Positions 27,201 through 37,950 of a stretch of 64,000 nucleotides of DNA are shown here, in pieces. A program made the translations under genes and the position numbers. Numbering within the stretch: the first letter of the stretch is position 1; the number at the start of each line of letters is the position of its first letter. The DNA is from Tetmemena sp. SeJ-2015 (lineage: Eukaryota; Ciliophora; Spirotrichea; Sporadotrichida; Oxytrichidae). The notes beneath the pieces are model-generated. The model was not told the DNA's origin. It made no database searches and was given only the letters and a program-made list of their open reading frames with translations. Location: positions 174,314-238,313 of the forward strand of contig JAJKFJ010020827.1 of the NCBI GenBank assembly GCA_027382625.1. Direction: 5' to 3'.

Positions 27201-27600
27201 ATTCACTCATGGTTGAAACAAAAACCTCACTGAGATTCATCATAACTCCACTTCTCAAATTTACCTCCAAATTTGGGGAATTCGTAGGGTCCATCAAGTC
27301 AACTAACCTCTGATTCATTTAATCTACCTCGTATAGTCCAACCTTCAAAGCAAAGTCTGAGCTATCGGAGCTTAACTTTATCTCTGAGAGCAATTAGGAG
27401 AGTAAGATGTGCTGAAGGCAGTCCTTCATGAGCAAGTTAGGAGTCGGTCTCCCAAGTAGGAAAGTAGTCTTGCCACTGAATTGAGGGCCTGTAATGCAAA
27501 CAGTCTGATTCACAGCTTGAATCTATCCTAATCAACATGAAATTAGAAGATAAACGCACTCATCACCATCATAAATATGCAATTTTAGGATTCTAACTAA
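24248..27600 (-). CDS. Divergent kinesin-like protein with long coiled-coil tail
   Basis: The motor part lies at about 27560-26820. It has a P-loop (CITGPQFSGKTTFLLG, around 27497-27450), a segment matching the kinesin YLEIYNE..DLL region (VGLYEVDQMNQRLVDLMD) with NLSEVFVSTMSEFEDIYEKAL, then ESILTDLLRPCLGGNQS matching the SKLTRLLQDSLGGNS motif, and KYQAETLMSLKVCSIAQ matching YEETLSTLRFA. Switch I (SSRSH) and switch II (DLAGSE) are not recognisable, and the region before the P-loop is very short, so normal ATPase activity is doubtful. The remaining roughly 800 residues are coiled coil (for example LTIAKLETKIEDLNYQNFKF), with TGA at 24248. Several frame breaks suggest IESs. The start is not fixed: the oppositely oriented gene begins at 27621. 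Confidence 0.6.
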
Positions 27601-27620
27601 TAATCATTAATAATAATAAA

Positions 27621-29656
27621 ATGAACTAGCTTACTGTAGAGGAGACTACTCGCATTTTAAATTCTATGCAGAGGTAGCAGTAAATGCAATCTCAGAACAG
27701 TAATAATGCCTATGATCAGGAAGCCCTCCTCGAGTATGGAAATTTCATGAATCAGTAGTTAGGCTCTTAACAGCATTAGCTTTTTGATTAGGCTCATTAA
27801 AACTTATAAAACTCACTCTTGAATCAGAAACAAGCCTTTCTATACCCCAATTTTACTTGTTTTAATGATCAAAATTATCATGATCTGGTGAAACTAGAGC
27901 AACTTCAAAATTTAGCCAAGATGAAAAATTTTTCAGACCAAAATTTTCCATCGTACTTACACTAAAGCCAACAACTTCACTCAGAGGCAAAATCTAATCA
28001 GTTATCTCGCAACATAACGGAGGAGTAAATGCAAAATTCTTATAGATTATAGAAAGTAGGGGCTAATCAAATTCTTTACTCTAAACTTTTGATGAAATTC
28101 TCAATGGTTAGAGTCTGGGATAAAATTAAGGATACTTGAAGCAAAATGATTAGGACCATACTGATATAAAGATTAAGAAAGAAATAGAAGCATATAATGG
28201 CTTTATTGCTAAATAATTTTTTTCTAAGTTTAAATCTTATCTGCATTTTTTTATTACCGTTCAATAATTATCTTATTAAAATAATAATAGCTTGAAGTAA
28301 GAAATGTAAATAATTTACTCGCCATACATAGCCAAATTTAATCAATAAAAGTTGAATGAGGTATTAATTCCTTACTACTGTTTTATCGTCTATATTTTAT
28401 CTCACTACAATCAATTTTTACCTCTTAAAAGTATCTCTTAAATTTTATAGCATTTCTTAATAATTATATTAAACCACTTATCATTTTGATTTCAGCAATA
28501 ATAGAACTCATTCTCCCTCAACACAGCCATATGCTATGTAATAGAGAGCCCTGAGCGCAATTAATTAACTCTCGCAAAGCGGAATTTATAATCGAGGTAA
28601 GTTATTAAAAGTTATAATTTTTATACTTTTGCTATAGATCAGTTGCAAAGCCAAGCTATAAAGCTGCAGCAATTGAAAAGCGGCTCAAGCTTCAACTATA
28701 AAAATCAAATTCAAATGCTCAACTCTAAGAATACTTTGCCAGGCCCTCTTGAGTTAGCAAACACAAATAAGCAAGCATAAAAACATAAGTTAGAAAATAC
28801 TCATGAACTGGTAAGAAGATAAAATTTTTACATATCACTCACTTTTGGAGTGATTCTTCTACTCTTAAAAATTGCGAAAATATTTTTTTAAAGAAAGTGT
28901 AAAATAGTAGTGAGAATAAATTATGACACTTTTCAGAATCTTCTTATTGAGATTTTAATGCTATTAACTTCCGAAAACTTTTCTTCATCTCCTTTTATAG
29001 GCTATACATGTAAAAAATTCTAAACTCTGGTAGAGACTGGTAAACAAGAAGAGCTTGCAATTTTATTGAAAGAATTTTAAGAAGCCGGCAAAGTCGACAA
29101 ACTTAAAGATTTAATCTATAATTAAGAAAATAACTAAACCCTTCTACACTTTGCTTGCAACAAAGGCTACGACGAAATTGCAAAAATTTTGATTGAAATA
29201 GGCTAAAAGATTGATTAAACTGACATTGTAAGTCAATCATTCCCTTTTTCATTTTAACTATAGTTTCACAGAACTCCACTGATTGAAGCCTCGATTCAAG
29301 GCCATGTAGGTTGTGTGAGGGTGCTTCTAGAAGGAGGAGCAAAGATAAATCTTCATAATAAGTATTAAAATACTGCACTTCACTGTGCAGCTATGAACAA
29401 CAATATAGAAGTTTGCAATGTTCTGCTTGAGAATAAAGCTGAAATTTTGAGGAAAAACTACGAGGGTTAGACTCCACTTGATGTAGCAGTTAGCAGAGCA
29501 TTCGAGGAGCTCACAGATATTTTGGACTACTATCACAAGAAGGAAACCATGTGGAAGAATAGGAATTGTCTTCTCAAACTTTATTTAGCCAAAGAGAGAA
29601 CTCCTTTCAAGGTACTCTCTCTTGGAGTGTTTAGGGAAATTATAAAGTATGCTTGA
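27621..29656 (+). CDS. Gln-rich protein with ankyrin repeats
   Basis: Starts MNQLTVEETTRILNSMQ at 27621. Its Gln/Asn-rich N-terminal part meets a TGA at 28137, after which about 350 bp of AT-rich DNA (IES or intron) precedes more Gln-rich coding (from about 28500). Three GT..AG introns are clear: 28597-28637, 28811-29000 and 29228-29263. The C-terminal part has ankyrin repeats (NQTLLHFACNKGYDEIAKIL, RTPLIEASIQGHVGCVRVLL, NTALHCAAMNNNIEVCNVLL, QTPLDVAVSRAFEELTDIL) and ends FREIIKYA-TGA. Ankyrin repeats bind protein partners; the partner is unknown. It could be two genes split near 28140-28490. Confidence 0.65.
28597..28637 (+). other. Spliceosomal intron
   Basis: GTAAGT..CTATAG, AT-rich, between ..SQSGIYNR and DQLQSQAIKLQQ. 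It shows that introns exist beside IESs in this window. Confidence 0.75.
29228..29263 (+). other. Spliceosomal intron in an ankyrin repeat
   Basis: 36 bp, GTAAGT..CTATAG. Splicing joins KIDQTDI to FHRTPLIEAS and keeps the ankyrin repeat in frame. Confidence 0.8.
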
Positions 29657-29827
29657 ATTTAAAGTTTACTAAGGGTCTCTCGCTATTACAGCAAAAATAT
29701 TGTAATACCAGTTAATCAATATGATTTAATACTGCAATTACTAAACAATAAGTACGAAAACTACTGCTCTAAAAGTTATATTTCATACTTCCTAATTAGA
29801 ATAGGAACTAGAATGAGAAAGAGCTGA

Positions 29828-30789
29828 TCAAAGATCCCTTTGTCCATTGGTTTCTCCAATCTAAGTTCCTAGTTCTTTTTCATAGAGAACTTCAATGAGA
29901 TTTTTGAAGGTGACCTTTGCGTTTTCCAAATTTTCGTTAACTACTCTAAATTGTATCATCTGTTTTGAAGAGAGACACTCTGCGATTTCATTCTCAGCGT
30001 TTTTAAGTCTAATCTACAGGGATGCATCCGACTCTGTCAGTCTCTTCATAAGTCTCTCTCTCAACTCTTGGATGGAAGGAGGGCAGATGAAGACAAAGTT
30101 AGTCTCTGGGAAAGCCTTGTAAACCTTCTTTGCTCCTTGAATATCAATGTCCAGGAGTGGAATGATCCCTCTCTCTTGGAATTCTCTGATTAAATTTAAA
30201 TTAATCATTTAAAAGCTTAAATTTTAAGATTTGCGCTTTCTCAGTGCCATAAAAGTTAGTATGCACCTGGCAGTATTCAATGAAATCATCTGCCTCTATT
30301 TTCCTTTGGAATTCCTCCTTGCTCACGAAGAAATAATGAGTTCCATTCACCTCTCCTTGTCTAGGTGCTCTTGTAGTATAGGAAACACTGAAGCCGAACT
30401 TTTCAGGGTGAGAGGCTACTATATCTGATATAAGAGTACCCTAAGCGTAAAAGTTAAGTCTCTGAATAATAGAAATAAATGAAGCTTACCTTTCCAGCTC
30501 CTGAGGGTCCTACTACTACTAGGGGCTTATAAGCCTTCTCTATATACAGTGCTGATAGGGATTACTCCCCTCTCTCAGAATCAAATCTGCTCCTCATCTG
30601 TTCAAGGTATTGATCATAGTTCAACATGAATTTGGATTAGAGAGTTATCATATCCTTCAGATAGCTCTTTGAGAGATGGTGCGAATTGGTAAATGGAAAG
30701 CTAAATGCTGAGAACAAGGGAACGTTGAACTCATTGAAAGTTTAATCAGCTGATGATTTCTAATTGGCTGTAGTCGTTTGTCCTTCCAT
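29828..30789 (-). CDS. Guanylate kinase
   Basis: Phosphorylates GMP to GDP with ATP in purine nucleotide metabolism. Starts MEGQTTTANQKSSADQ at 30789; about 85 residues precede the kinase core. Splicing of the intron at 30441-30489 completes the P-loop GPSGAGKGTL. Further motifs are FSVSYTTRAPRQGEVNGTHY (GMP binding), DDFIEYCQVHTNFYGT, PLLDIDIQGAKKV and the lid region FICPPSIQELRERL..RLTESD. All are typical of the family. Coding ends ..ETNGQRDL-TGA at 29828. A second insert near 30200-30235 separates GTEKAQIL from IREFQERG; it is flanked by repeated TTAA, so its edge is ambiguous. The N-terminal extension is unusual for the family and has no recognised domain. Confidence 0.9.
30441..30489 (-). 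other. Spliceosomal intron splitting the guanylate kinase P-loop
   Basis: GTAAGC..CTTAG on the minus strand, 49 bp. Removal joins GPSGAGK to GTLISDIV in frame, giving the canonical P-loop. Confidence 0.85.
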
Positions 30790-30967
30790 GGAAAATTACA
30801 ATATTGCTAGATGGAATCAAGTAAGTTTCTGAATGAAAAGTTTTGGATTTATTCGGGCAATATTTAAAAGCTAAATAATAGGAAAAGTATTTATTATTTC
30901 ATATTTCGATTATTTAAAACCAATAAGCTCCCGAATAATATGAAATTAAAGATTATCTGTTACTTTT

Positions 30968-32673
30968 CACCAATGGTTTGATAAAATTTTCAAAGTAGAA
31001 GTGTATTCACTATCGTTAGTCATCTTGTAATCAAGGATTTAATCGAAAGAGAACTCTTATTAGAGACTTGGAACTCCATTCTATAATGTATTTAAAGCAA
31101 ATCTATTTACTTGATATGTTCCTTAGAAATATACTATCTTCTCGTGTCTACTGATTTTCACACAGTCACCTTGGCTATATATATTTGGATTATATATCTA
31201 TTTCAGTAAAAAATCACTTACTCTTAATCATAATCGTGCAGTGGAAGTCTGGGTCTAATTACACAGTAAGTTTGGAAAAAGGGATTCTTCTTCCTTTCTT
31301 TCAAAGGTTTGTAATATTCAAGGTATTTGAAAAATTCTTCCTCAGTTAACGGTCTTCTTCCTTGTCTCTCCTTCTCAATTATTTCCTTCCTAACTGCTGC
31401 CTAGCTATACTCGTATCCACCTCCTTATCTTTCCTTTTCTTCATCTTCTTCATCCTCCGCACTTGTGATTAAACTTAAAGACTCTTCCTCTTAAATCTCT
31501 TCCTACCCAGTTTTGAAGTATTTTTGCCTTCGCGAAGATTTGCTGTGAGAGGCTTTATGTTTCGAAAGAGGAGACTTGCTTCTTTCTATAGCAGAGCCTA
31601 TACCTCCAGCAGAAGTCTTTTTCAAGCCTGGTTGAGGTTAATTATAGTAGGATTCTCTCAATCCACGTGCGCTTTCTAGTGGGTCTCTTTTAAGGTGAGA
31701 GTCCAGTCTTTACAGGGAGGCTCTCTTAGAAGTGGACTGATTGTTCAAAAGCCTGTGAGAATTCATAAGACCAGGAGAGGAAGGATGCTAGTATTAAGAT
31801 AGTCTGCTGCTTAGCATGTTCAAGTTAAGAAACGATCCAGTTTGTGAATGCTCAATCGACCTCTCAGCTATAGTATGCAAGGCTCTTAACTCAAAAAAAT
31901 TGGGATCGTTTCTATATTTCGAAAGGTTACTAGAGAGACCTATACTGTTATATTTAGCAGTTGAGCTCATCAATCCCTCTTCCAAAGCTTTCCTTTCTTC
32001 TTCCTCTCTTAAGGCTTTTTGCTTCTTCTCCTCTTGTGCCTTTCTTTCCTCTTCAAAGTTTAATTTTCTAAGCATTTAGAGTCTCGAACGATTTCTTAAT
32101 CTTCCTAAAATTTTATGGAAGTGGTATTGCCAAAAGGCCTTTGTCCATTCGAGTAACCTTCTTTTTCTTTTTAGCCGGTGATCTCTACCTTTTACCAGCC
32201 ATTTCAGGCTAGTACTGATCTCTATTAGACTCACTTGAAGCTTTGATTATATACTTAAGAAGTAAATTGATTACAAGTCTTTTATAAATGATGTCTGCGA
32301 AGGGTTTTTATTGGTAGATGCTAGAATTATCCAAAGACGAAGTGGAAAAGGTGTGAGACTCGTCCTGTCCTCAAGATATGTCAATTCTCTGCACATTCAC
32401 AAACGACGAATCTCCTTGAAAAAATTATGATTCACTCTACTGTTGCTTTTATTCCTTAAAAGGACTTTGTCCCTCTTTAAATTTAATCTTGAAACTTTTC
32501 ATTTGACTACTCACTCTAGAGAATTGAGTTCCTCTCTATGTATTCAGGAGTGGAAATTTGCGAGTGTTTTAATTAGGTGAAGGACTCTAATTAGTGACTT
32601 TCTGGGGTAGAATAGAGTCATCCAAACCTTCTTCATCAAAATTTAATGAATTTGAAAGTATTGTTGATAACAT
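30968..32673 (-). CDS. Hypothetical protein with charged coiled and Ser-rich regions
   Basis: Starts MLSTILSNSLNFDEEG at 32673. It continues through a basic stretch (KRQRSPAKKKKKVTR), a charged helix (RKAQEEKKQKALREEEERKA), a Ser/Arg-rich linker, and a more conserved-looking C-terminal part: PLTEEEFFKYLEYYKPLKER, then GDCVKISRHEKIVYFQGTYQ. It ends ILSNHW-TGA at 30968. Two short GT..AG introns can be placed in the C-terminal part (about 31184-31230 and 31089-31121); splicing both keeps one frame. Additional breaks lie near 32390 and 32270-32220. No named family recognised. Confidence 0.6.
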
Positions 32674-32857
32674 ATTTTTCTTTAATTTATTCAATGATAA
32701 TGGGATGTGCGTCGTAACTAAATTTAGGATAAATTATGAGGTAATCTAAAAATAATCACTAATCGAAGTGTTGTTTATTATAAAATTTATCTGAAATGTA
32801 GAACTTCGCTCAAATGATGATCAAAAAGGAGGATAAAATTATTTTAGTTACTTTGTA

Positions 32858-33604
32858 ATGAAAAAAGAAATAACTTATTTTAAAGAAGGAGAAAACATAT
32901 CACCTGAAACTGCTGCAAGTCAGGCTGATAATTCCAGGAACTAGCTAACTAAGAAGTCACACGCAAGAAGCCATTCTCTCAATATACATAAGCAGAGTTA
33001 GCCATTTTCAATAACCAATAAAGAAACTCAAGAATCACTTGAAGTCAGCTAGTATGATTCACAAATGAAAGAAGATTTAAACAAGCTCATTTAAATGTAG
33101 CTTTCTATGAGGGGTCAAAAACTCAAAGAGTATTCTAACCTGCATCACTATGGAAAAATTATTACTCATTTAAGCATTATAAATAATTTATTTGGAAGTT
33201 TAAATTATACACAGAGCTTTATCTTGAATAACTCCTAATAGTTGAAATAGAACTTAAAGGCTAAAAATGCTGACTCCAAATTCTAAATTGAGTCATCTAG
33301 ATTCAGTAGCAACTAGAAGCAGAATAAAAATCTTCAATCTAATTAGAGCTTGAATTTTGAGGGACTTTTATTTAGCACAAGAAAGAAGAGCTTAGAGTGG
33401 GTTGAAAAATTTGAAGAATTCAAAGAGACCACACCTGCTTATCAATTTGAATTATCGAAATGTACGAATAATGAGAGAACTTATCCAGCAAATATTACAA
33501 TCAATTTATATAGTTTAATTTAAGGCATTAATAAATTATGGTAAGGTTTGAATAGAGTATTTACTCATTCAGTAAGATTAGACTGCATTATGCAATCATA
33601 GTGA
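32858..33604 (+). CDS. Hypothetical protein, about 248 residues
   Basis: One uninterrupted frame from MKKEITYFKEGENIS to TGA at 33602, with TAA and TAG as Gln. Hydrophilic and Asn/Ser/Gln-rich, with a moderately hydrophobic middle (GKIITHLSIINNLFGSL). No domain recognised. Its last 40 bp overlap the 3' end of the minus-strand PHD gene, so the true end could be slightly different. Confidence 0.6.
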
Positions 33605-34836
33605 ACCCAGCACTCAATCACTGAATTATGTTTCTCAGGATTCTCTGAGCCTTCGCTGTCACTCATTTCTTTGCCATCCTTTCCTTCTGATCCTTTCTCT
33701 TGACCTATAGTCATTGATTTTAGAAGACCATGATCTTGTTTGCACTAGTAGCAGTTCAAATTTTTCAGATCACTTCCAAATGTACCGTTCCCACTCTCTA
33801 AGGCTATTTAGCACCTATCACAAACCCAAGGCTGCAAAATTTGGACAGCAGCCGTGCCCAAAGGAATATTAAAACTAGAGCAGGAGAGGGCCCTCTGAGC
33901 GTGAGGATTGTTTAGGAAGGAGCTCTAGCCGTAGCACTCATAATGAACTTGAATCAGACACAGATCACAGCAGAGAAGCGTTTTTATAGTGTCTATATTT
34001 TTACAAGCTAAGCATTTCTTTGAATTCATTGGGTTCATCATGATGTTCTACATAGAAATCTACTTTAGTGATTGAGGCCTTGATGCAAAGTAAATGCTCT
34101 TGTAGATTTAAGTTTGAGGATTAGGTGCTGGAGCGGCTGTAGACTAGTTTAGATAATTTTCCTAACCTTGGAAAGAGGATAAGTTATTGGTAGGCTGAGC
34201 TGAAATCTACTACTGAAGTAAGTTTACCTGATTATTCAGACCAAGGGAATTGCAAAGCTAATTTTAAAGCCCATTTAAATTCTGAAGGTTTGATGAAGGA
34301 TTCATGTTAACTCCTAGAGACAAAAGAGTCTGATTAGGAGCTTATAGCTGTTGCTAATTCTATTAGAGCTATTGCAACTGTAAGGCAGCTGCTGTTTGCT
34401 AGATTATCTGCTACTGCAACTAAGCAGCACCAATTGCAGCCTCTAGCTACTATTGTTATTGATGTTGCTGTTAAATCTGTTGTAGCTATTATTGCTGCTG
34501 CTAAAGTAGCAGATCCTGATTTGAATTGCCTTAAACCTGATGGCTTAAGCTGACCTCAGTGCCAGTCAGACTTTTACTTTATTGTTATTGCTGCTATTAA
34601 ACATGAGACTAGAGAGTGTTACTCTAGAATGATGGCATTGCATTACAGCCTTGAGAGAGGATTTAGTTGGCAATCTACTGTGTAGTGTTGGTGAGGGATT
34701 AAGTATCTTGCATTATTATTGGAGAGTTCGGTGCCTATAATTATTACTGTTGCTACTGTTATTATTGTAAGAGCAGGTTTTGTTGAATCAGAGAAGTGCA
34801 GAACAGGTTTTCAAGTGCGTTCTAAGATGAATACAT
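33565..34836 (-). CDS. Gln-rich protein with extended PHD (PHD-zinc knuckle-PHD) module
   Basis: One open frame from MYSSQNALENLF to TGA at 33565. The first 250 or so residues are Gln-rich, with runs of up to about eight Gln coded mainly by TAG, TAA and CAG. The C-terminal half has the pattern of an extended PHD finger: CLACKN..LLCCDLCLIQVHYECYG, then WVCDRCQ, a second Cys pair NCYQCKQDHG, and WVHYDCIMQS. This arrangement is known from chromatin readers such as Jade, BRPF and AF10. It probably binds histone tails in the nucleus. No acetyltransferase or other catalytic domain is fused. No IES or intron is needed. Confidence 0.8.
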
Positions 34837-34981
34837 TCAAATAAATATTTTAACCAATCAATTTAAAATTCTAACTCTCAGACTTTAAGTTTTCCATTAG
34901 GGTAAATATTCTGATAAGCTTCTATATTTTAGATTGAACTGTCAATTTTCTATATTTATTTTTTTAATTACAATAAAGTAA

Positions 34982-36839
34982 ATGAAAGAGACGATGCAAA
35001 ATTTGAAAAAGACCAACTTAAAACCTAAATTAAAGGATGGCATACAAACTTAATTAGAAGAAGGAAGCATGCTGAGCACTGGGATGGTTAGAAGAGATTC
35101 TATCTCGCAGCTTCCACCAGAGAAGTCTGACAGACTTTGGTACCAGGGGCAGACAATTTTAATTTATTCCTGTCCTTAGGTTTCAGGATAAAGCTTAGAA
35201 AAGTGAAGGAATGAACAGCACAGTTCAATACTTTCACATTAATGAGCAGACGATTCAAAGCCTAAAGTAGCAAAATTAAAATCTGTCTGATTCATCTTTT
35301 GAAAAGAGAAATAGAGAGGCCATGAAAAAGGTCATCTAGAAAATACCATAAAGTTTGAGGAACAAATTAGAAGACTCTGATTTTTAAAGCACGCAATCGA
35401 GAGAGTATTTTAAAAGTAGTTCAATTAACAAGACAGATTTAAATATCAGTAAAAATTTAATAGTTCAGATTATAATTTTGTATGAGATCAAGATAGCAGA
35501 AGCATAACTGTCAATTAGAGCAAGCTGATGACATAGAGATAATTAAAAGTTTAATTTTTATAATCAGGGCTCTTACAGGATTCTAATTAAGGTATTGACT
35601 ATAAGGAACTGATGCAGTAAGTTGAGAACACAGAAAGACTTGAAGATATAAGCAAGAACATTTCTATTTTTCTTATTTAGTAGTTATTTTTAAATTTCAA
35701 ATTCAATAAAGGACCCTCGGGTTCTGCATCCAAATAACAAAAACTTCTATCATATTAAGAGAGAAGATCTCTCTCCACTCAATACCTTTCAACTCAATAT
35801 CATCAAGCCTTTTGAAAGATCTAAAGTTAAGTTCTTCATGACCAGCTCCAGAAATATTATTATAGAATATTTTCTTGATCATATTTTTAAACCTGGCATC
35901 AAATCAGAATAAAAACAGCACTGACTCCAGATCCTAAATAGACATCATGGAAAATTTCAAGAGGAAATTCCTGAGTCCGATAGCTGTAAGCAGCCAGATC
36001 CCTCACTCAACCACGCACAGAAGAGTCATAGATCTAAAGAGAGACTTGCAAGAGCTTAAAGAGACAAAGCCCATCCCAAATTACTGGAAGAAAAAGGAGC
36101 TGAACTTGAAGCCACTATATAAAAGATAAGATCAGCTAGAGCTAAATACAATCTAGAGTCCTCTCACGAAAACAAGCTTACTTGAAACAGTCACCCTTTC
36201 TAGAAATCAAGATGCTCACTTAAACCAAACTTTCAATCAAGGCTACAATAGCAAAGGGTTACTAACTTAAGACAGAGATGACTTAATAAAAGCTCAAACA
36301 TCAATCTTAGTCTAATGTAATCTAAAACCTAACTTATAAGCAAGTAAGAGAGTAAAACTCAGATTGGGTACTATAAAACACTAGGTAGTGTAAACTAATA
36401 GCTTTTGAGGAAGAAGAAATTAAAAGAGTTTCTAAAGAGGAAGGCTGAACTCGAGTAGAAAGAAAAAGGACTCACTCTAGAAGCAATTGAAGATATTCTA
36501 GAGAAAAGGAAAAAAGAGGAGACTGTTTATTCCATGTGTGTCAAGTTTGAAAAGGAATTGGATGATATGGAAAAGAATCTGACATATATGATTTGTAATC
36601 CTCAATTGGAATAGATAATTAAATAAGAATAGATAAACATCACTAGTAATTATAGATTTCTTTGCAAAGATCCTAGACATTTCTTCCAGTTAGGACCATA
36701 TCATTCAAGTCGAGGCCTTAGCTTTATCTACTGCTTGCATGAAATTTGTCAAAAGCTGATCCTTTTGATCTCGAGGAGTCGAATTTGTTTTGATGAGAAA
36801 TTTATTATAAATGATAAAATGAGAATTCATCCTCTCTGA
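34982..36839 (+). CDS. Hypothetical charged / coiled-coil protein
   Basis: Starts MKETMQNLKKTNLKPK at 34982. Coding pieces in changing frames include GTGMVRRDSISQLPPE-like Ser-rich sequence, IDYKELMQQVENTERLEDIS, and a longer run from MENFKRKFLSPIAVSS (35947). Further on are a coiled coil EAIEDILEKRKKEETVYSM and LDDMEKNLTYMICNPQLEQI. The frame stays open to TGA at 36837, but the last 130 bp overlap the convergent gene and may not be coding. Several IESs must be present (stops near 35209, 35285 and 35911). No family recognised. Confidence 0.5.
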
Positions 36840-37950
36840 GATTTTAGGGGATTGATTATATCCCATTTGATCGTAATCTATACTTCCGTTTCGATTTTCA
36901 TTTTTCCTTGCTTAAGAGTTGTGAGATTCTCTTCCATTTTTATTGAAATAGTTCTTTGACTATAAAAATTCTAAGTCCTGATTAATGACGCCTGTATTTT
37001 TGAAAGAACCTTAAAATCCCGAACTCTATTGATTATGCTTCTTTTAGAGCATCTTATATAAAAAAAGATACCAACATTATTTACTCTCATCTTCGCTTTG
37101 TAAAGGAGTATAAATAATTGAGATAGAGTTTGTCTTTGAAATTTATCTGGCTTTTCCTTTTCAATGAAGATCGCTGAAGAGTTAGTACTCGGGACCATAC
37201 GAGATTCCATACCTACACTGGATTATCGGTGAGTAAAAGATTTTAAAGGAGACTTAGTGGGACTATTCAGTTGGCCCTTTATTAGTCTTCTTCTGCACTA
37301 GGTTCTATTGACTTAAATTAAACTTTCCTTGATTATTCTACTACTATGATAGCTGCTGTGCTTCCTTTGCTTCTATCTTCGCGAGAAGTTTATCTCTTAA
37401 TAGTTCAATCTCCTCTGTAATCTTCTCAACTTAAATGCACTGATCTTAGGGAGGACTCTTACTTCCCTTCATTTCTTTTTCAGATTTTAAAATTCGACTC
37501 TAGCCCATTAGGATTTGGTATTGCTCAGGAAACTTCTTCAAGTCAAAGAAATGATTGATGTTAGAACCAGTTGTCAGAATCTACGAAGGATCCACAGGCG
37601 AAGAATTTTAATAGGTATGAGAGCTGCTTATTGGTGGAATAGGCAAAGGTTGGGGGTAGTAGTTTTACTTCTTCTGGTTTATTAGAATGTTAGTAGAGCT
37701 GATGTTGTGAGACTTCGCTTGCTTTATCGGGAGGATTTCTACTAATCAGACGATTTAATCCTAGATTGTTAATCCTTCAAAATTAGTTAAAGATGCTATT
37801 GGACTTCTTTTGGATTAGCAAACGATTCAATAGATTGAAGGTTGAAATCAGATATTCTTGGGCTGTTTTAAGACTGAAGATTCATTGAAGATTACATTTA
37901 AGTTGCTCTCTGTTCCTTTAACTTTTTATTAGAGTTTGAAATCTAATTTC
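36705..37950 (-). CDS. Hypothetical Gln/Ser-rich coiled-coil protein
   Basis: The clearest coding runs are PIPPISSSHTYQNSSPVDPS through NINHFFDLKKFPEQYQILMG and the coiled coil ITEEIELLRDKLLAKIEAKE (about 37620-37370), MVPSTNSSAIFIEKEKPDKF (about 37200-37090), and NYFNKNGRESHNSQARKNEN to TGA at 36705. They need at least two inserts removed, near 37090-37010 and 37230. The start is only approximate. Its 3' end overlaps the convergent plus-strand gene. No family recognised. Confidence 0.5.
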
